DNA of 54,187 nucleotides from Actinoplanes subtropicus (GCF_000721705.1 NZ_JOJL01000048.1:1-54187); one strand, 5' to 3'. Counted from the stretch's first letter, positions 32,239 to 40,913 are shown. Notes: generated from the sequence alone by a model not told the origin. Program-made: numbers and translations.

Positions 32239-34034
32239 GCGCCGATCTGGCCCGGGCTCTCGACACGACCGTGCGGGACACCCTCGCGTACGTCAGGAAG
32301 GCCGACCCGGACGCCGGCGCGGAGCTGGCCGACCTGCGCCGCCGGCAGCTGGTCCGGCCCTCGGTGGTGATCGTCGGGGAGACCAAACGCGGCAAGAGCT
32401 CCCTGGTCAACGCCCTGCTCGGGGTGCCCGGCCTGTCCCCGGTCGACGCCGCCGTGGCCACCGCCACCTACCTGCAGTTCGTGCCCGGCGAGCCGGCCGC
32501 CCGGGCCTGGCTGCCCGGCGCCGCCGAGCCGATCGAGGTCGACGGCCTGCGCCGCTGGGCCACCGGCGAGCAGAAGGCCCGCCGGATCGAGGTCAGCCAC
32601 CCGGCGCCGCTGCTGCAGTACCTGAGCCTGCTCGACACGCCCGGCGTCGGCGGCCTCGACCCGGCCCACGCCACCGTGGCCCTGGCGGCGGTCGAGAAGG
32701 CGACCGCGCTGCTGTTCGTGGCCGACGCGTCCGCCCCGCTGTCCCGGCCGGAGCTCGACTTCCTGGTCGCCGCCGGCGAGCGGGTCGACGCGGTCGTCTT
32801 CGCGCTCACCAAGATCGACGCGTACCCGGGGTGGCGGCGGATCGCCGACGACAACCGCAACCTGCTGCAGGCGCACGCGCCCCGCTTCGGCCAGGCGCCC
32901 TGGTTCCCGGTCTCCGCCACCCTGGCCGAGCTGGCCCTGGCGGCCCCGGCCGGCGAGCAGGCCGCCCTGGTCGACGCCTCGAAGATCGCCGACCTGCAGC
33001 ACGCCCTGGTCGACCTGGCCGGCCGCGGCCACCAGCTGCAACTGGCCAACGTGCTGCGCGCCGCCCGCGCCGACCTGGACCGGCTGGCCGAGGCGGCGAC
33101 CGCCCGGGTGCGGGCGGCCGAGGCCGACCCGGCCCGCAGCGCGCAGGTCCGCGCCGACCGGGCCGCCGTGGCCGCCCGCAAGCGCACCGAGGCCCGGCAG
33201 TGGACGCTGCTGCTGAGCACCGAGACCCAGCGCGCCCGGGTCGAGACCACCGGCCACCTGCGCACCAGGATCGCGATGCTGCAGCAGGAGTTCTCCGAGC
33301 GGATCGACACCGGCCGCGGCGAGGCGCTGACCGGGCTGCCGGAGGCGGTCGACACCGCGCTGCAGGCCCTGGCCGCCACCCTGTCCGGCGAGCTGGAGGC
33401 GACCTTCCAGCAGGTCGCCGAGAAGGTCCTGGCCGAGGTGTTCGACGAGCAGGAACGCGCCGGCATGCTGGGCCGGCTCAACGCGACGCTGCGGCACGCG
33501 CTGTCGGCGGCCGCGCCGCGCGACGGCTCCGGCGAGAACGCGCTGATCGCGCTCTCGGCCGGCGGGATAGCGTTCATGGCCGGGCGCGGCGCGATCCTGG
33601 GCGCCTCGGTGTTCGCCGCCGGCGGGCTGCTCATCCCGGTGGCCGGGATCGGCCTGGGCCTGGCCGCCGGCGGCTACGTACTGTGGCGGCGGCGGGTGCA
33701 GACCGACCGGCAGCAGGCCCGCATCTGGCTGCGCGACGTGCTCGGCGAGGCCCGGGCCGCGCTCGCCGACGAGATCGTCAACCGGTTCACCGACCTGCAG
33801 TACGCGCTGTCGGTGGCCGTCGACGACGCGGTCGAGCGCCGGCTGCGCGACCTCGACGCGCACATCGCGGAGATCGACGCGGCGGCGGCCGAGGACGCCG
33901 CCGGGCGGGCCAGGCTGCGCGCCCACGCCCAGGGCGAGCTGGAGCTGGCCCGGCAACGGCTCAAGCAGGTGGATGACGTGCTGATCCGGGCGCGCGCTCT
34001 CACGCCCGTACCCCACGACGAGGAGTACCGATGA
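32235..34034 (+). CDS. Dynamin-like GTPase 2 with membrane hairpin (IniA/DynB-like)
   Basis: A 599-residue dynamin-family protein. G1 'GETKRGKSSLVNALLG' (about 45-60), G3 'LLDTPGVGG' (about 133-141), G4 'LTKIDAY' (about 193). A long coiled-coil stalk follows (about 270-430), then two adjacent hydrophobic segments (about 435-482), ending in 'YVLWRRR', probably the membrane-inserting paddle, then a second coiled coil to the end. Start by 4-bp overlap with gene 1, and its own stop overlaps gene 3. The soluble and membrane-anchored members probably act as a heteromer (known for DynA/DynB, inferred here). Confidence 0.87.
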   Translation: MSADLARALDTTVRDTLAYVRKADPDAGAELADLRRRQLVRPSVVIVGETKRGKSSLVNALLGVPGLSPVDAAVATATYLQFVPGEPAARAWLPGAAEPIEVDGLRRWATGEQKARRIEVSHPAPLLQYLSLLDTPGVGGLDPAHATVALAAVEKATALLFVADASAPLSRPELDFLVAAGERVDAVVFALTKIDAYPGWRRIADDNRNLLQAHAPRFGQAPWFPVSATLAELALAAPAGEQAALVDASKIADLQHALVDLAGRGHQLQLANVLRAARADLDRLAEAATARVRAAEADPARSAQVRADRAAVAARKRTEARQWTLLLSTETQRARVETTGHLRTRIAMLQQEFSERIDTGRGEALTGLPEAVDTALQALAATLSGELEATFQQVAEKVLAEVFDEQERAGMLGRLNATLRHALSAAAPRDGSGENALIALSAGGIAFMAGRGAILGASVFAAGGLLIPVAGIGLGLAAGGYVLWRRRVQTDRQQARIWLRDVLGEARAALADEIVNRFTDLQYALSVAVDDAVERRLRDLDAHIAEIDAAAAEDAAGRARLRAHAQGELELARQRLKQVDDVLIRARALTPVPHDEEYR

Positions 34035-34546
34035 CCGACCACCACGATTTCGGGTTCGACCACCACGACTTCGACGGTCACGAGCAGCTGCCGCCCTTCG
34101 ACGACCACTCCCCGCCGGACGACCACCTGACCTGGGAGGACGGGCACGACTACGACATCTCCCACGATGTCGGCTCGGTCCCGCACGAGGCAGCGGCGCA
34201 CGAGATCGCGCACGAGGCCGTGCCCGACGACGCGCCGGCGGAGCCGCCCGCCACGCATACCGATTTCTCCGACATTCCGGATTCGCCGGAGGAGGCGCCG
34301 TTCCCGCCGTCGGTCGACGTCGGTGACCTGCCCGAACCGGTCGACGGCTTCCCCTGGATCGACACCGGCAGCCTGGGCGTCGCCGACATCCACGCCGCCC
34401 TCGACACCACCGACCCGGTCCACCCGGCCGAGCTGGCCGAGTACGCCGCCACCGACCTGCCCCCCGGCGAGGACCCGTGGGCCGCCCTGGCCGGCTCCGA
34501 CGACCCGGCCACCGCCGCCCTCGCCAAGTGGTGGCAGGAAAACTGA
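34031..34546 (+). CDS. Acidic His/Asp-rich protein of the dynamin operon
   Basis: A 171-residue, very acidic and probably disordered protein. Residues 1-50 carry many His and Asp in short repeats ('HHDFGFDHHDFDGHEQ', 'DDHSPPDDHL'), and the rest is Pro/Glu/Asp-rich, ending in a more ordered 'DDPATAALAKWWQEN'. No known family. It overlaps the second dynamin gene by 4 bp (ATGA), so its dose is tied to the GTPases. The position recalls the low-complexity IniB in iniBAC, without sequence similarity I can claim. Metal binding by the His/Asp cluster is possible. Confidence 0.75.
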   Translation: MTDHHDFGFDHHDFDGHEQLPPFDDHSPPDDHLTWEDGHDYDISHDVGSVPHEAAAHEIAHEAVPDDAPAEPPATHTDFSDIPDSPEEAPFPPSVDVGDLPEPVDGFPWIDTGSLGVADIHAALDTTDPVHPAELAEYAATDLPPGEDPWAALAGSDDPATAALAKWWQEN

Positions 34547-34625
34547 CCCCGCGCGCCACCTCCCCGGCGGCCGGTCGCGAATGGCATAGTGTCCGCGCAT
34601 CGACCGACGACCAGGAGCCGCCACG

Positions 34626-36014
34626 ATGGCCGCAGCCACCGGCACCCCCACCGACGTCCCCGCCGCCGGCCGCCGGGAACGCACCGGCTGGTACTTCTAC
34701 GACTGGGCGAACTCGGGCTTCCAGACCACCGGCCTGACCGTCTTCCTGGGACCGTTCCTGACCAGCATCACCAAGGTCGCCGCCGGGTGCCAGCTGGCGA
34801 CCGACGTGGACGACTGCGCCGGCCGCGTGCACCCGCTCGGGATCTCCGTGCCGCCGGGCTCCTTCTACCCGTACGTCGTCTCGCTCTCGGTCTTCCTGTC
34901 GGTCCTGGTGCTGCCGGTGATGGGGGCCGTGGCCGACCGCACGCCCCGCAAGAAACTGCTGCTGGCCGTGACCGCCTTCGTCGCCGCCGCGGCCACCATC
35001 GGGTTCGTGTTCGTGACCGGCGGGCGATACCTGCTCGGCGGTGCCCTGTTCCTGATCGCGAACATCTTCTACAGCGCGTCGATCGTCGTCTACAACTCGT
35101 TCCTGCCGCAGCTGGCCGCCCCCGACGAGCGCGACAAGGTCTCCAGCCGCGGCTGGGCCATCGGCTACCTCGGCGGCGGCCTGCTGCTCGCCGTCAACCT
35201 GGTCGCCGTGTCCCTGCTGAAGATCGAGGGCAACGACCAGCGCACCCTGGACATCGCCCGCTGGAGCATCGTGTCGGCCGGCGTGTGGTGGGCCGTGTTC
35301 ACCCTGGTCCCGCTCAAATGGCTGCGCAACCACCCGGGCACCCAGTCGTCCACGCACCGCGGCAACCTGCTGCTCGACGGGTTCCGGCAGCTCGGGCACA
35401 CCATCAAGGGCATCCGCGCGTACCCGCTGACGCTGTTCTTCCTCGGCGCCTACCTGATCTACAACGACGGCATCCAGACCGTGATCGCGCTGGCCAGCCA
35501 GTACGGCACCGAGGAGCTGAAACTCGGCCAGTCCACGCTGATCGTCACGATCCTGCTGGTGCAGTTCCTGGCGTTCGGCGGCGCCCTGCTGCTCGGCTAC
35601 CTGGCCGCCAGGATCGGCGCCCGCAAGACCATCCTGTTCAGCCTCGTGCTCTGGCTGGCCGTGGTGGTCGCCGCCTACTGGCTGCCGGAGGGCGAGCCGC
35701 TGCCGTTCATGCTGCTCGGCGTCGCGATCGGCCTGGTCCTGGGCGGCAGCCAGGCGCTGAGCCGCAGCCTGTTCTCCCAGCTGATCCCGGCCGGCCGGGA
35801 GGGCGAGTACTACGGCTTCTACGAGATCAGCGACCGCGGCACCAGCTGGCTCGGCCCGCTGCTGTTCGGCCTGGTCTTCCAGCTCACCAACAGCTACCGG
35901 CTCGGCATCGTCTCGCTGGTGCTGTTCTTCCTGGTCGGCGGCGTCCTGCTGGCGTTGGTCCCGATCCGGCGCGCCATCACCGCGGCCGGCAACACCCCGC
36001 CCAGACTGCTGTGA
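34626..36014 (+). CDS. MFS transporter, UMF1 (Atg22-like) family
   Basis: A 462-residue membrane protein with about twelve hydrophobic helices. The start 'RTGWYFYDWANSGFQTTGLTVFLGPFL' region is the hallmark of the UMF1/Atg22 family, and 'GAVADRTPRKK' is the MFS loop 2-3 motif. Substrates of this family are poorly defined; Atg22 exports amino acids from vacuoles. The stop codon overlaps the start of the GntR gene (TGATG), which suggests that the regulator controls this unit. Confidence 0.88.
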   Translation: MAAATGTPTDVPAAGRRERTGWYFYDWANSGFQTTGLTVFLGPFLTSITKVAAGCQLATDVDDCAGRVHPLGISVPPGSFYPYVVSLSVFLSVLVLPVMGAVADRTPRKKLLLAVTAFVAAAATIGFVFVTGGRYLLGGALFLIANIFYSASIVVYNSFLPQLAAPDERDKVSSRGWAIGYLGGGLLLAVNLVAVSLLKIEGNDQRTLDIARWSIVSAGVWWAVFTLVPLKWLRNHPGTQSSTHRGNLLLDGFRQLGHTIKGIRAYPLTLFFLGAYLIYNDGIQTVIALASQYGTEELKLGQSTLIVTILLVQFLAFGGALLLGYLAARIGARKTILFSLVLWLAVVVAAYWLPEGEPLPFMLLGVAIGLVLGGSQALSRSLFSQLIPAGREGEYYGFYEISDRGTSWLGPLLFGLVFQLTNSYRLGIVSLVLFFLVGGVLLALVPIRRAITAAGNTPPRLL

Positions 36015-36376
36015 TGGACATCCGCCTCGACCCGGACTCGCCGGTCCCGCCCTTCGAGCAGGTGCGGCTGCGCATCATCGCGCTGGCCGCCGACGGCACG
36101 CTTCCGGCGGGATACAAGCTTCCGCCCGTACGCACGCTGGCTCTTGACCTGAAGCTGGCGGTCAACACCGTGGCCCGCGCCTACCGCGAGCTGGAGGCGG
36201 CCGGCCTGGTCGAGACCCGCGGCCGGCTCGGCACGGTGATCACCTCCCGGGCGGCCGGCACCTCGGTGCAGGCCCAGCAGGCGGCCGACTCCTACGCCGC
36301 GACGACCCGCGCGCTCGGGGTCCCGCCGGAGACCGCCCTCGCCCTGGTCCGGGCCGCCCTGGGGTTGCCGGGGTAG
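36014..36376 (+). CDS. GntR-family transcriptional regulator (YtrA subfamily)
   Basis: A 120-residue short GntR regulator: winged HTH 'PPFEQVRLRIIALAADGTLPAGYKLPPVRTLALDLKLAVNTVARAYRELEAAGLVETRGRLGTVI' region (residues 12-75, described here by its ends) and only a short C-terminal helical piece, as in the YtrA group that controls transporters. Overlap with the UMF1 gene suggests one operon and possible autoregulation. Confidence 0.9.
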   Translation: MDIRLDPDSPVPPFEQVRLRIIALAADGTLPAGYKLPPVRTLALDLKLAVNTVARAYRELEAAGLVETRGRLGTVITSRAAGTSVQAQQAADSYAATTRALGVPPETALALVRAALGLPG

Positions 36377-36446
36377 AAGTCCTTACGGCCGGCGGCGAAC
36401 TCCTCGGCAGAATGGACGCGCGGCGCTGGACCGCGCCCGACGACGG

Positions 36447-36956
36447 ATGGATGACCGGATGCCCGCCTCCCCCTATGTGACCCGGCTGCGCGAGCACATC
36501 GGGCACGACCTGCTCCTGCTGCCCGGCGCGAGCGCGGTCGTGCGGGACGCGGCCGGCCGGGTGCTGCTGGTGCGGCGCGGCGACAACGGGCGGTGGTCGC
36601 TGCCGGCCGGGATGATCGACCCCGGGGAGCAGCCCGCCGACGCGGTGGTGCGGGAGGTCTTCGAGGAGACCGGCATCCGGGTCGCGGTTCAGCGGCTCGG
36701 CGGGGTGGCGACGCACCCGGCGCGCTACCCCAACGGCGACGAGTGCAACTACCTGCACGTGTGGTTCCACTGCCGGCCGGTCGGCGGGGCGGCGCGGGCC
36801 GACGGGGACGAGTCGCTGGAGGTGGGCTGGTTCGAGCGGGCGGCGCTGCCGGAGCTGGACGGGTGGTCGCGGCTGCGGCTCGGCTCGCCGGACGGCTGGT
36901 TCGCGGCGGCGGGTGAGCCGCCGCATCCGGGGCTGACCGACCCGTACGCCCTCTAG
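36447..36956 (+). CDS. NUDIX hydrolase
   Basis: A 169-residue NUDIX protein with intact box, from 'GMIDPGEQPADAVVRE' to 'VFEETGI' (about residues 55-77). The preceding 'VVRDAAGRVLLVRRGDNGRWSLP' is typical for ADP-ribose or (d)NTP pyrophosphatases. ATG 36447 and ATG 36459 are both possible. Convergent with and overlapping the DUF4326 gene by 4 bp. Confidence 0.9.
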   Translation: MDDRMPASPYVTRLREHIGHDLLLLPGASAVVRDAAGRVLLVRRGDNGRWSLPAGMIDPGEQPADAVVREVFEETGIRVAVQRLGGVATHPARYPNGDECNYLHVWFHCRPVGGAARADGDESLEVGWFERAALPELDGWSRLRLGSPDGWFAAAGEPPHPGLTDPYAL

Positions 36957-37261
36957 GCGTTGGCGATCTTCAGCAGGTGGTCGGCGTGACACGGGCCGTC
37001 GAGGGGGCACCAGCAGGCCAGATCGTGCCCGGCCAGGCCGGCGCGGATGTCGTCGACGGTGACCGGCTCGTGTTTGCCGATGCCGGGTAGCGTCCCGGCG
37101 TCCAGGGCCGCGCGGTACTTGGCAACGGCTGCCGGGCGGCCGCCCTCGTCCTCGATGGAGAACGGGTTGCCCCAGCGGGTGGACCGGTCGACCCGGATCG
37201 CGTCGGGGTGCTCGGCCCGCCACGGATGCTGGCGGCTCATCTGGATGCGGCGCCACGCCAT
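36953..37261 (-). CDS. DUF4326 domain protein
   Basis: A 102-residue protein matching DUF4326: 'DRSTRWGNPFSI' (about 25-36), 'VAKYRAALDAGTLPG' and 'DLACWCPLDGPCHADHLLKIAN' (C-terminus) with the conserved Cys-Trp-Cys...Cys-His cluster, which could bind metal. This family is found in phages and bacteria; function unknown. Preceded in the window by non-coding DNA. Confidence 0.88.
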   Translation of the reverse strand: MAWRRIQMSRQHPWRAEHPDAIRVDRSTRWGNPFSIEDEGGRPAAVAKYRAALDAGTLPGIGKHEPVTVDDIRAGLAGHDLACWCPLDGPCHADHLLKIANA

Positions 37262-37350
37262 GGCTCCCGAGCGTAGCGCGCAAACGGCCGCCGGCCCTCA
37301 GACTGGCCGACATCGATCGTTGGCCTGGTCGACAGAGTTGAACGCGCAGC

Positions 37351-37446
37351 TCAGCCGCGCCATGCCGGGCCGCCGTGCTTGGCCAGGAACCGCGTCTGCT
37401 CGGCGGGCTTGTTGGTCAGGGCTACGGCGCGGGCGAGGGTCCAGTC
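37351..37446 (-). pseudogene. Possible remnant of a coding C-terminus
   Basis: On the minus strand a protein-like stretch 'DWTLARAVALTNKPAEQTRF' to 'GGPAWRG' ends at 37351. It is open upstream through an 18-bp tandem repeat in another frame of the GNAT gene and has no start of its own. It may be what is left of a gene cut by the repeat or by a deletion. Weak evidence. Confidence 0.25.
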
Positions 37447-37500
37447 GCTCAGAGCGCCGGCGACGCTCAGAGCGCCGGCGACGCTCAGAGCGCGGCCGAC
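37447..37500. repeat. 18-bp tandem repeat at the 3' end of the GNAT gene
   Basis: Three copies of GCTCAGAGCGCCGGCGAC (third copy with a small variation) at 37447-37464, 37465-37482, 37483-37500. The GNAT stop codon (37485-37487) lies in the third copy. A multiple of three bases, so it keeps frame. Confidence 0.85.
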
Positions 37501-37982
37501 GTGAAGACCCAGTCGGGGCCGTCCTCGCCGAGGGTGTCCAGGTGTTCGGCGCGGCGCAGGCCGGCCCGCAGCGCGACCCGGGCGGACGCGATGTTGGCCG
37601 GGCGGATCCGGGCGATCACCGGCGGCTCGGGCGGCGCCGCGGCCACCACGGCGGCGACCGCCTCGCCGGCCAGGCCCTGACCCCAGACCGCCGGGTCGAA
37701 ACGGTAGAACAGGTTGAGGGCCGGGGCCTCGTGCAGGCGCATCACCTGCAGGCCGCAGAAGCCGATCACCCGGGACGAGTCCCGGCGGCGGACCACCCAG
37801 TAACCGAAGCCGCGCCGCTCCCAGTGGGCCCGCCACGCGCGGCAGCGGTCGGCCGCCTCCGCCCGTACGGTGATCATGTCGGACGGATTGTGCTCGCAGG
37901 CCAGCCGGTCGCTGTGGATGCGCAGGATCGCGTCGACGTCGCCCTCCCCGGGGCGGCTCAGCAGCAGGCGGTCGGTCAGCAT
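37485..37982 (-). CDS. GNAT family N-acetyltransferase (RimJ/RimL-like)
   Basis: A 165-residue GNAT of the Rim type: 'LTDRLLLSRPGEGDVDAIL' start, 'GYWVVRRRDSSRVIGFCGL' (about 60-78), CoA loop 'VWGQGLAGEAVAAVVAAA' (about 97-115), 'RPANIASARVALRAGLR' (about 126-142). The start overlaps the DUF3626 stop (7 bp), so it is the third gene of the uppP transcript. The acceptor is unknown. Confidence 0.87.
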   Translation of the reverse strand: MLTDRLLLSRPGEGDVDAILRIHSDRLACEHNPSDMITVRAEAADRCRAWRAHWERRGFGYWVVRRRDSSRVIGFCGLQVMRLHEAPALNLFYRFDPAVWGQGLAGEAVAAVVAAAPPEPPVIARIRPANIASARVALRAGLRRAEHLDTLGEDGPDWVFTSAAL

Positions 37983-38842
37983 GCGGGGCGGCCGAGCAGG
38001 ACGAGGATGTGCCACAGGTACTTGATCAGCTGGAGCGGGGCGCCGGGCTCGCGGGCCGCCCGGCCGATGATCTCCGCGTCCAGGGTGGTGACGGCGTAGC
38101 GGCCGGCGATCGCCTCCGCCAGCGGCGGGATCTCGGGGCCGCGCAGGGCGGCGGGGAACTCGGCCGGGGTCAGCGTGAAGCCGGGCGACCAGAGCAGGGT
38201 TTCGGACAGGGCTGCCAGGTGGGCCTCGTACGGCGTACCGCGGAAGGACGGGTCGGCGACGACGGCCGCGACGTCCTCGCTCAGGGTGAGGCCGCCGTGG
38301 ATCTGGGCTTCGACGTAGTTGTCCAGGGCGCGGCCGGCGGTCGATCGCTTGACGGCGAGGCTTGCGGCCCACGAATCGGGCGAGTCGGCCGGAAGATTGA
38401 GGGCGCTGCCCGTGTCGGCGACTTCCGTTCGCAGCGCGGCCCAGATCGCACCGAACGCGTCGGCGGTCCCCACCACGGTCGGTAACAGGACGCTGTCGCC
38501 GAGACTGAACGTGGCCCGCCCGGCGACCCCGGGCCGCAGGATCAGGTGGCAACTGCCGAACCGGGGCGACGCACCGTCCGGATAGCCGGCCAGATTCAGT
38601 CCGCCGTAGACCGGCCGGCCGAGTGGGCCGGTGTACATGCCCGGGAACATCCGCTCCTCCCAGCCGGCGCGCGGCCCGCCCAGCCCGCCGTTGGAGATCC
38701 CGGTCTCGAACTGCGACCGGTAGACACCCTCGGCCGCCAGGCACTCCACCACCGTCAACCCGTCACGGACCAGCCGGTCGGGATGGAAGTTGACCGTGAT
38801 CGGCGAGCGCTCGACCAGCCCGGCCGGGCCCGGCGCGCTCAC
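37976..38842 (-). CDS. DUF3626 domain protein
   Basis: A 288-residue soluble protein of the DUF3626 family ('ITVNFHPDRLVRDGLTVVE' start, 'VYRSQFETGISNGG', 'GGLNLAGYPDGASPRFGSCHLIL', 'YVEAQIHGGLTLSEDV'). Function unknown. The GTG start at 38842 lies in the last unit of an 11-bp tandem repeat, whose units supply both a GAGG ribosome site and a GTG. It overlaps the downstream GNAT gene. Confidence 0.85.
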   Translation of the reverse strand: MSAPGPAGLVERSPITVNFHPDRLVRDGLTVVECLAAEGVYRSQFETGISNGGLGGPRAGWEERMFPGMYTGPLGRPVYGGLNLAGYPDGASPRFGSCHLILRPGVAGRATFSLGDSVLLPTVVGTADAFGAIWAALRTEVADTGSALNLPADSPDSWAASLAVKRSTAGRALDNYVEAQIHGGLTLSEDVAAVVADPSFRGTPYEAHLAALSETLLWSPGFTLTPAEFPAALRGPEIPPLAEAIAGRYAVTTLDAEIIGRAAREPGAPLQLIKYLWHILVLLGRPAC

Positions 38843-38900
38843 CTCGCGCTCACCTCGCGCTCACCTCGCGCTCACCTCGCGCTCACCTCGCGCTCACCTC
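38835..38900 (-). repeat. Six-copy 11-bp tandem repeat forming chained mini-ORFs between uppP and DUF3626 genes
   Basis: Six exact copies of GCGCTCACCTC (plus strand). On the coding (minus) strand each unit is GAGGTGAGCGC: a GAGG ribosome site plus GTG. The uppP stop (TGA 38896-38894) overlaps the first GTG. Each GTG of units 6 to 2 opens a 4-residue frame (V-S-A-R) whose TGA overlaps the next GTG, and the last unit's GTG is the DUF3626 start. Five mini-ORFs in all. Confidence 0.85.
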
Positions 38901-39730
38901 GCGGCGATCGTGTCCGTCGCCAGCAGCACCATCAGCAGCGCGCCCAGCACCACCCGGTAGAAGATGAAGATGCTGTACGAGTGCTTGGCGACGTACTTGA
39001 GCAGCCACGCCACCGCCGCGAAGCCGACCACGAAACTCACGACCGTCGCGGTCAGCGTGTTCACCCAGCCGACGCCGCTGGCGATGTTGCCCGCCTCGTC
39101 GTGCACCTGCAGCACGGTCGCCCCCAGCAGCGCCGGGATCGACAGGAAGAACGACAACTTGGTGACCGTCACCCGGTCGAAATCCCGCAGCAGACCCGCC
39201 GACATGGTCGCGCCCGACCGGGACACACCCGGGATCAGCGACAGGCACTGCACCACGCCGATGATCAGCGTGTCCTTCCACGTCGTGTCGTCCTCGTGCC
39301 GCACCTGCGTCGCCGCGTGATCGGCGAACGCCATCGCCCCGGACCAGACGATCAACGCGCCGGCCACCACCCACAGGCTGCGCAGGGTCGTCTCGATCGC
39401 GTCCTGGAACACCAGGCCCACGATGCCGATCGGGATCGACCCGAGAATCACCGCCCACGCGAAGCGCCAGTCCGGCTCCTTGCGGGCATCCGCGCTCAAC
39501 AAACCCTTGAACCAGGCCGCGACGATGCGCAACAGATCCTTCCGCAGGAAGATCACGGTCGCGAACACGGCCCCGGACTGGATGATCGCGGTGAACGCGG
39601 TGATGTCGGGCGCCTCGATGTCGAACCCGAGCACCTTCTCCACGATGGTGAGGTGACCGGTGCTCGATACCGGGAGGAACTCGGTGATCCCCTCCACCGC
39701 ACCCAGCAGCACCGCCTCAACAATGTTCAC
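38894..39730 (-). CDS. uppP: Undecaprenyl-diphosphate phosphatase
   Basis: A 278-residue membrane enzyme (BacA/UppP family) that dephosphorylates undecaprenyl-PP to recycle the lipid carrier for cell-wall synthesis; overproduction gives bacitracin resistance. Motifs: 'AVEGITEFLPVSSTGHL' (residues 12-28) with the catalytic Glu and Ser, and 'SLIPGVSRSGATM' (about 164-176) with the catalytic Arg. Several membrane helices. Its last residues (AAR) and stop come from the tandem repeat, through which the DUF3626 and GNAT genes follow. Confidence 0.95.
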   Translation of the reverse strand: MNIVEAVLLGAVEGITEFLPVSSTGHLTIVEKVLGFDIEAPDITAFTAIIQSGAVFATVIFLRKDLLRIVAAWFKGLLSADARKEPDWRFAWAVILGSIPIGIVGLVFQDAIETTLRSLWVVAGALIVWSGAMAFADHAATQVRHEDDTTWKDTLIIGVVQCLSLIPGVSRSGATMSAGLLRDFDRVTVTKLSFFLSIPALLGATVLQVHDEAGNIASGVGWVNTLTATVVSFVVGFAAVAWLLKYVAKHSYSIFIFYRVVLGALLMVLLATDTIAAR

Positions 39731-39784
39731 ACCCGACCGCCTTTGTCCCGAACCGCTGACCGCGGTTGAGCATAGGGGCAGCCG

Positions 39785-40726
39785 TCACCCACCGGCGCGC
39801 CGGGCACGAGCCGCCGCGATCGTGTACGCCGGGTCACGATCAAGGTTGTGCCGGTCCCGGTCGTAACGGCGCGTGGTCCGCGGATCGGCATGGCCCATCG
39901 CATCCTGTACGTCCTCCAGCGGCACGCCCTCGGAGCGGGCGGTGGTCGCGAAGGCGTGCCGCAGCGAATGCGGCGACAGTTGGTCGGCGGCGGGGATGCC
40001 GGCCTCCCGCGCCAGCCGCCGGATCAGCCGGAACACGCCGTGCCGGTCGATCCGCGCCCCGCTCGAGGTGACGAACAACGGACCGTCCCCGGTGCCGCGG
40101 ACGGTCAGGTAGTCGTCGAGGGCCGCGGCCGCCTCCACGGTCAGCACCCGCCGCCGCGACTGCCCACCTTTCGCGACAAATCGGACCGTACGGTGGCCAC
40201 GCTCCCAGCCGAGATCGGTCAGGTCCAGGCCCACCAGCTCGCCGACCCGCAGACCCAGATCCGCCAGCAGCGTCACCACCGCCCGATGCCGCGGACCCGC
40301 CGCCCGCGCCGCCCCGAGCAGGGCATCCACCTCCTCCGGCGCCAGCCCCACCGTCGCCGAATGATCCCGCGACACGTACGGCCGGTCGGCACCACCCACC
40401 GGATTCGCGTCGACCGCCCGGATCTTCACCAGAAAGTCGTACCAACTCGACAAACCAGACAACTTACGCGCCACCGTGGCCGGTGCCAACTTCTGCGCCT
40501 CCAACCCCCGCGCGTACGCATTCACCTCCAGAAACGACGCCCCCAACGGCTCCACCGACCGCTCCGCGCAATACGACAGCCACGCCGCCACATCCCGCCG
40601 ATACGCCGCCCGCGTGTGCTCCGACAACCGCCGATTCGCCAGCCACGCCTCGGTGACCTGCTCCGCCGCCCCGAACCCGGCGAGCGCCCCGCCACCCTGC
40701 CTCGGCACCACCTGCATGGCGCCCAT
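39785..40726 (-). CDS. Tyrosine recombinase/integrase (XerC/D-like)
   Basis: A 313-residue recombinase. Core-binding domain (about 20-105), catalytic Arg in 'LADLGLRVGELVGL' (about 187), Lys in 'FVAKGGQSRRR', 'SPHSLRHAFATTA' (about 263), and 'AMGHADPRTTRRYDRD' with the nucleophilic Tyr (about 285-300); the tail 'DPAYTIAAARARRAGG' is usual for actinobacterial chromosomal integrases. ATG 40726 has GGGAG eight bases upstream. It is not closely alike to the recombinase at 18.6 kb. No att site or phage gene is visible around it; uppP follows after 54 bp. Confidence 0.88.
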   Translation of the reverse strand: MGAMQVVPRQGGGALAGFGAAEQVTEAWLANRRLSEHTRAAYRRDVAAWLSYCAERSVEPLGASFLEVNAYARGLEAQKLAPATVARKLSGLSSWYDFLVKIRAVDANPVGGADRPYVSRDHSATVGLAPEEVDALLGAARAAGPRHRAVVTLLADLGLRVGELVGLDLTDLGWERGHRTVRFVAKGGQSRRRVLTVEAAAALDDYLTVRGTGDGPLFVTSSGARIDRHGVFRLIRRLAREAGIPAADQLSPHSLRHAFATTARSEGVPLEDVQDAMGHADPRTTRRYDRDRHNLDRDPAYTIAAARARRAGG

Positions 40727-40913
40727 CGTCTCAGCTCCCAGCCACCGGAACTGTCCGCGACATGCCAGCAGCCCTCCCCCACACCACAGCCACCACCCGC
40801 CGCGCCACCCGCCGGCCCTCTCTACTACGGCCCACCCGCCGGGTCTACCCACCACAGCCACCGCGCGTGCTGTCGGCGCCTGCTCTGCCTGCCCGGCGCG
40901 CCCGTTCCGTCTC

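Noticed and set aside
38835..38900. CRISPR array
   Set aside because: Direct 11-bp units without spacers; a simple tandem repeat.
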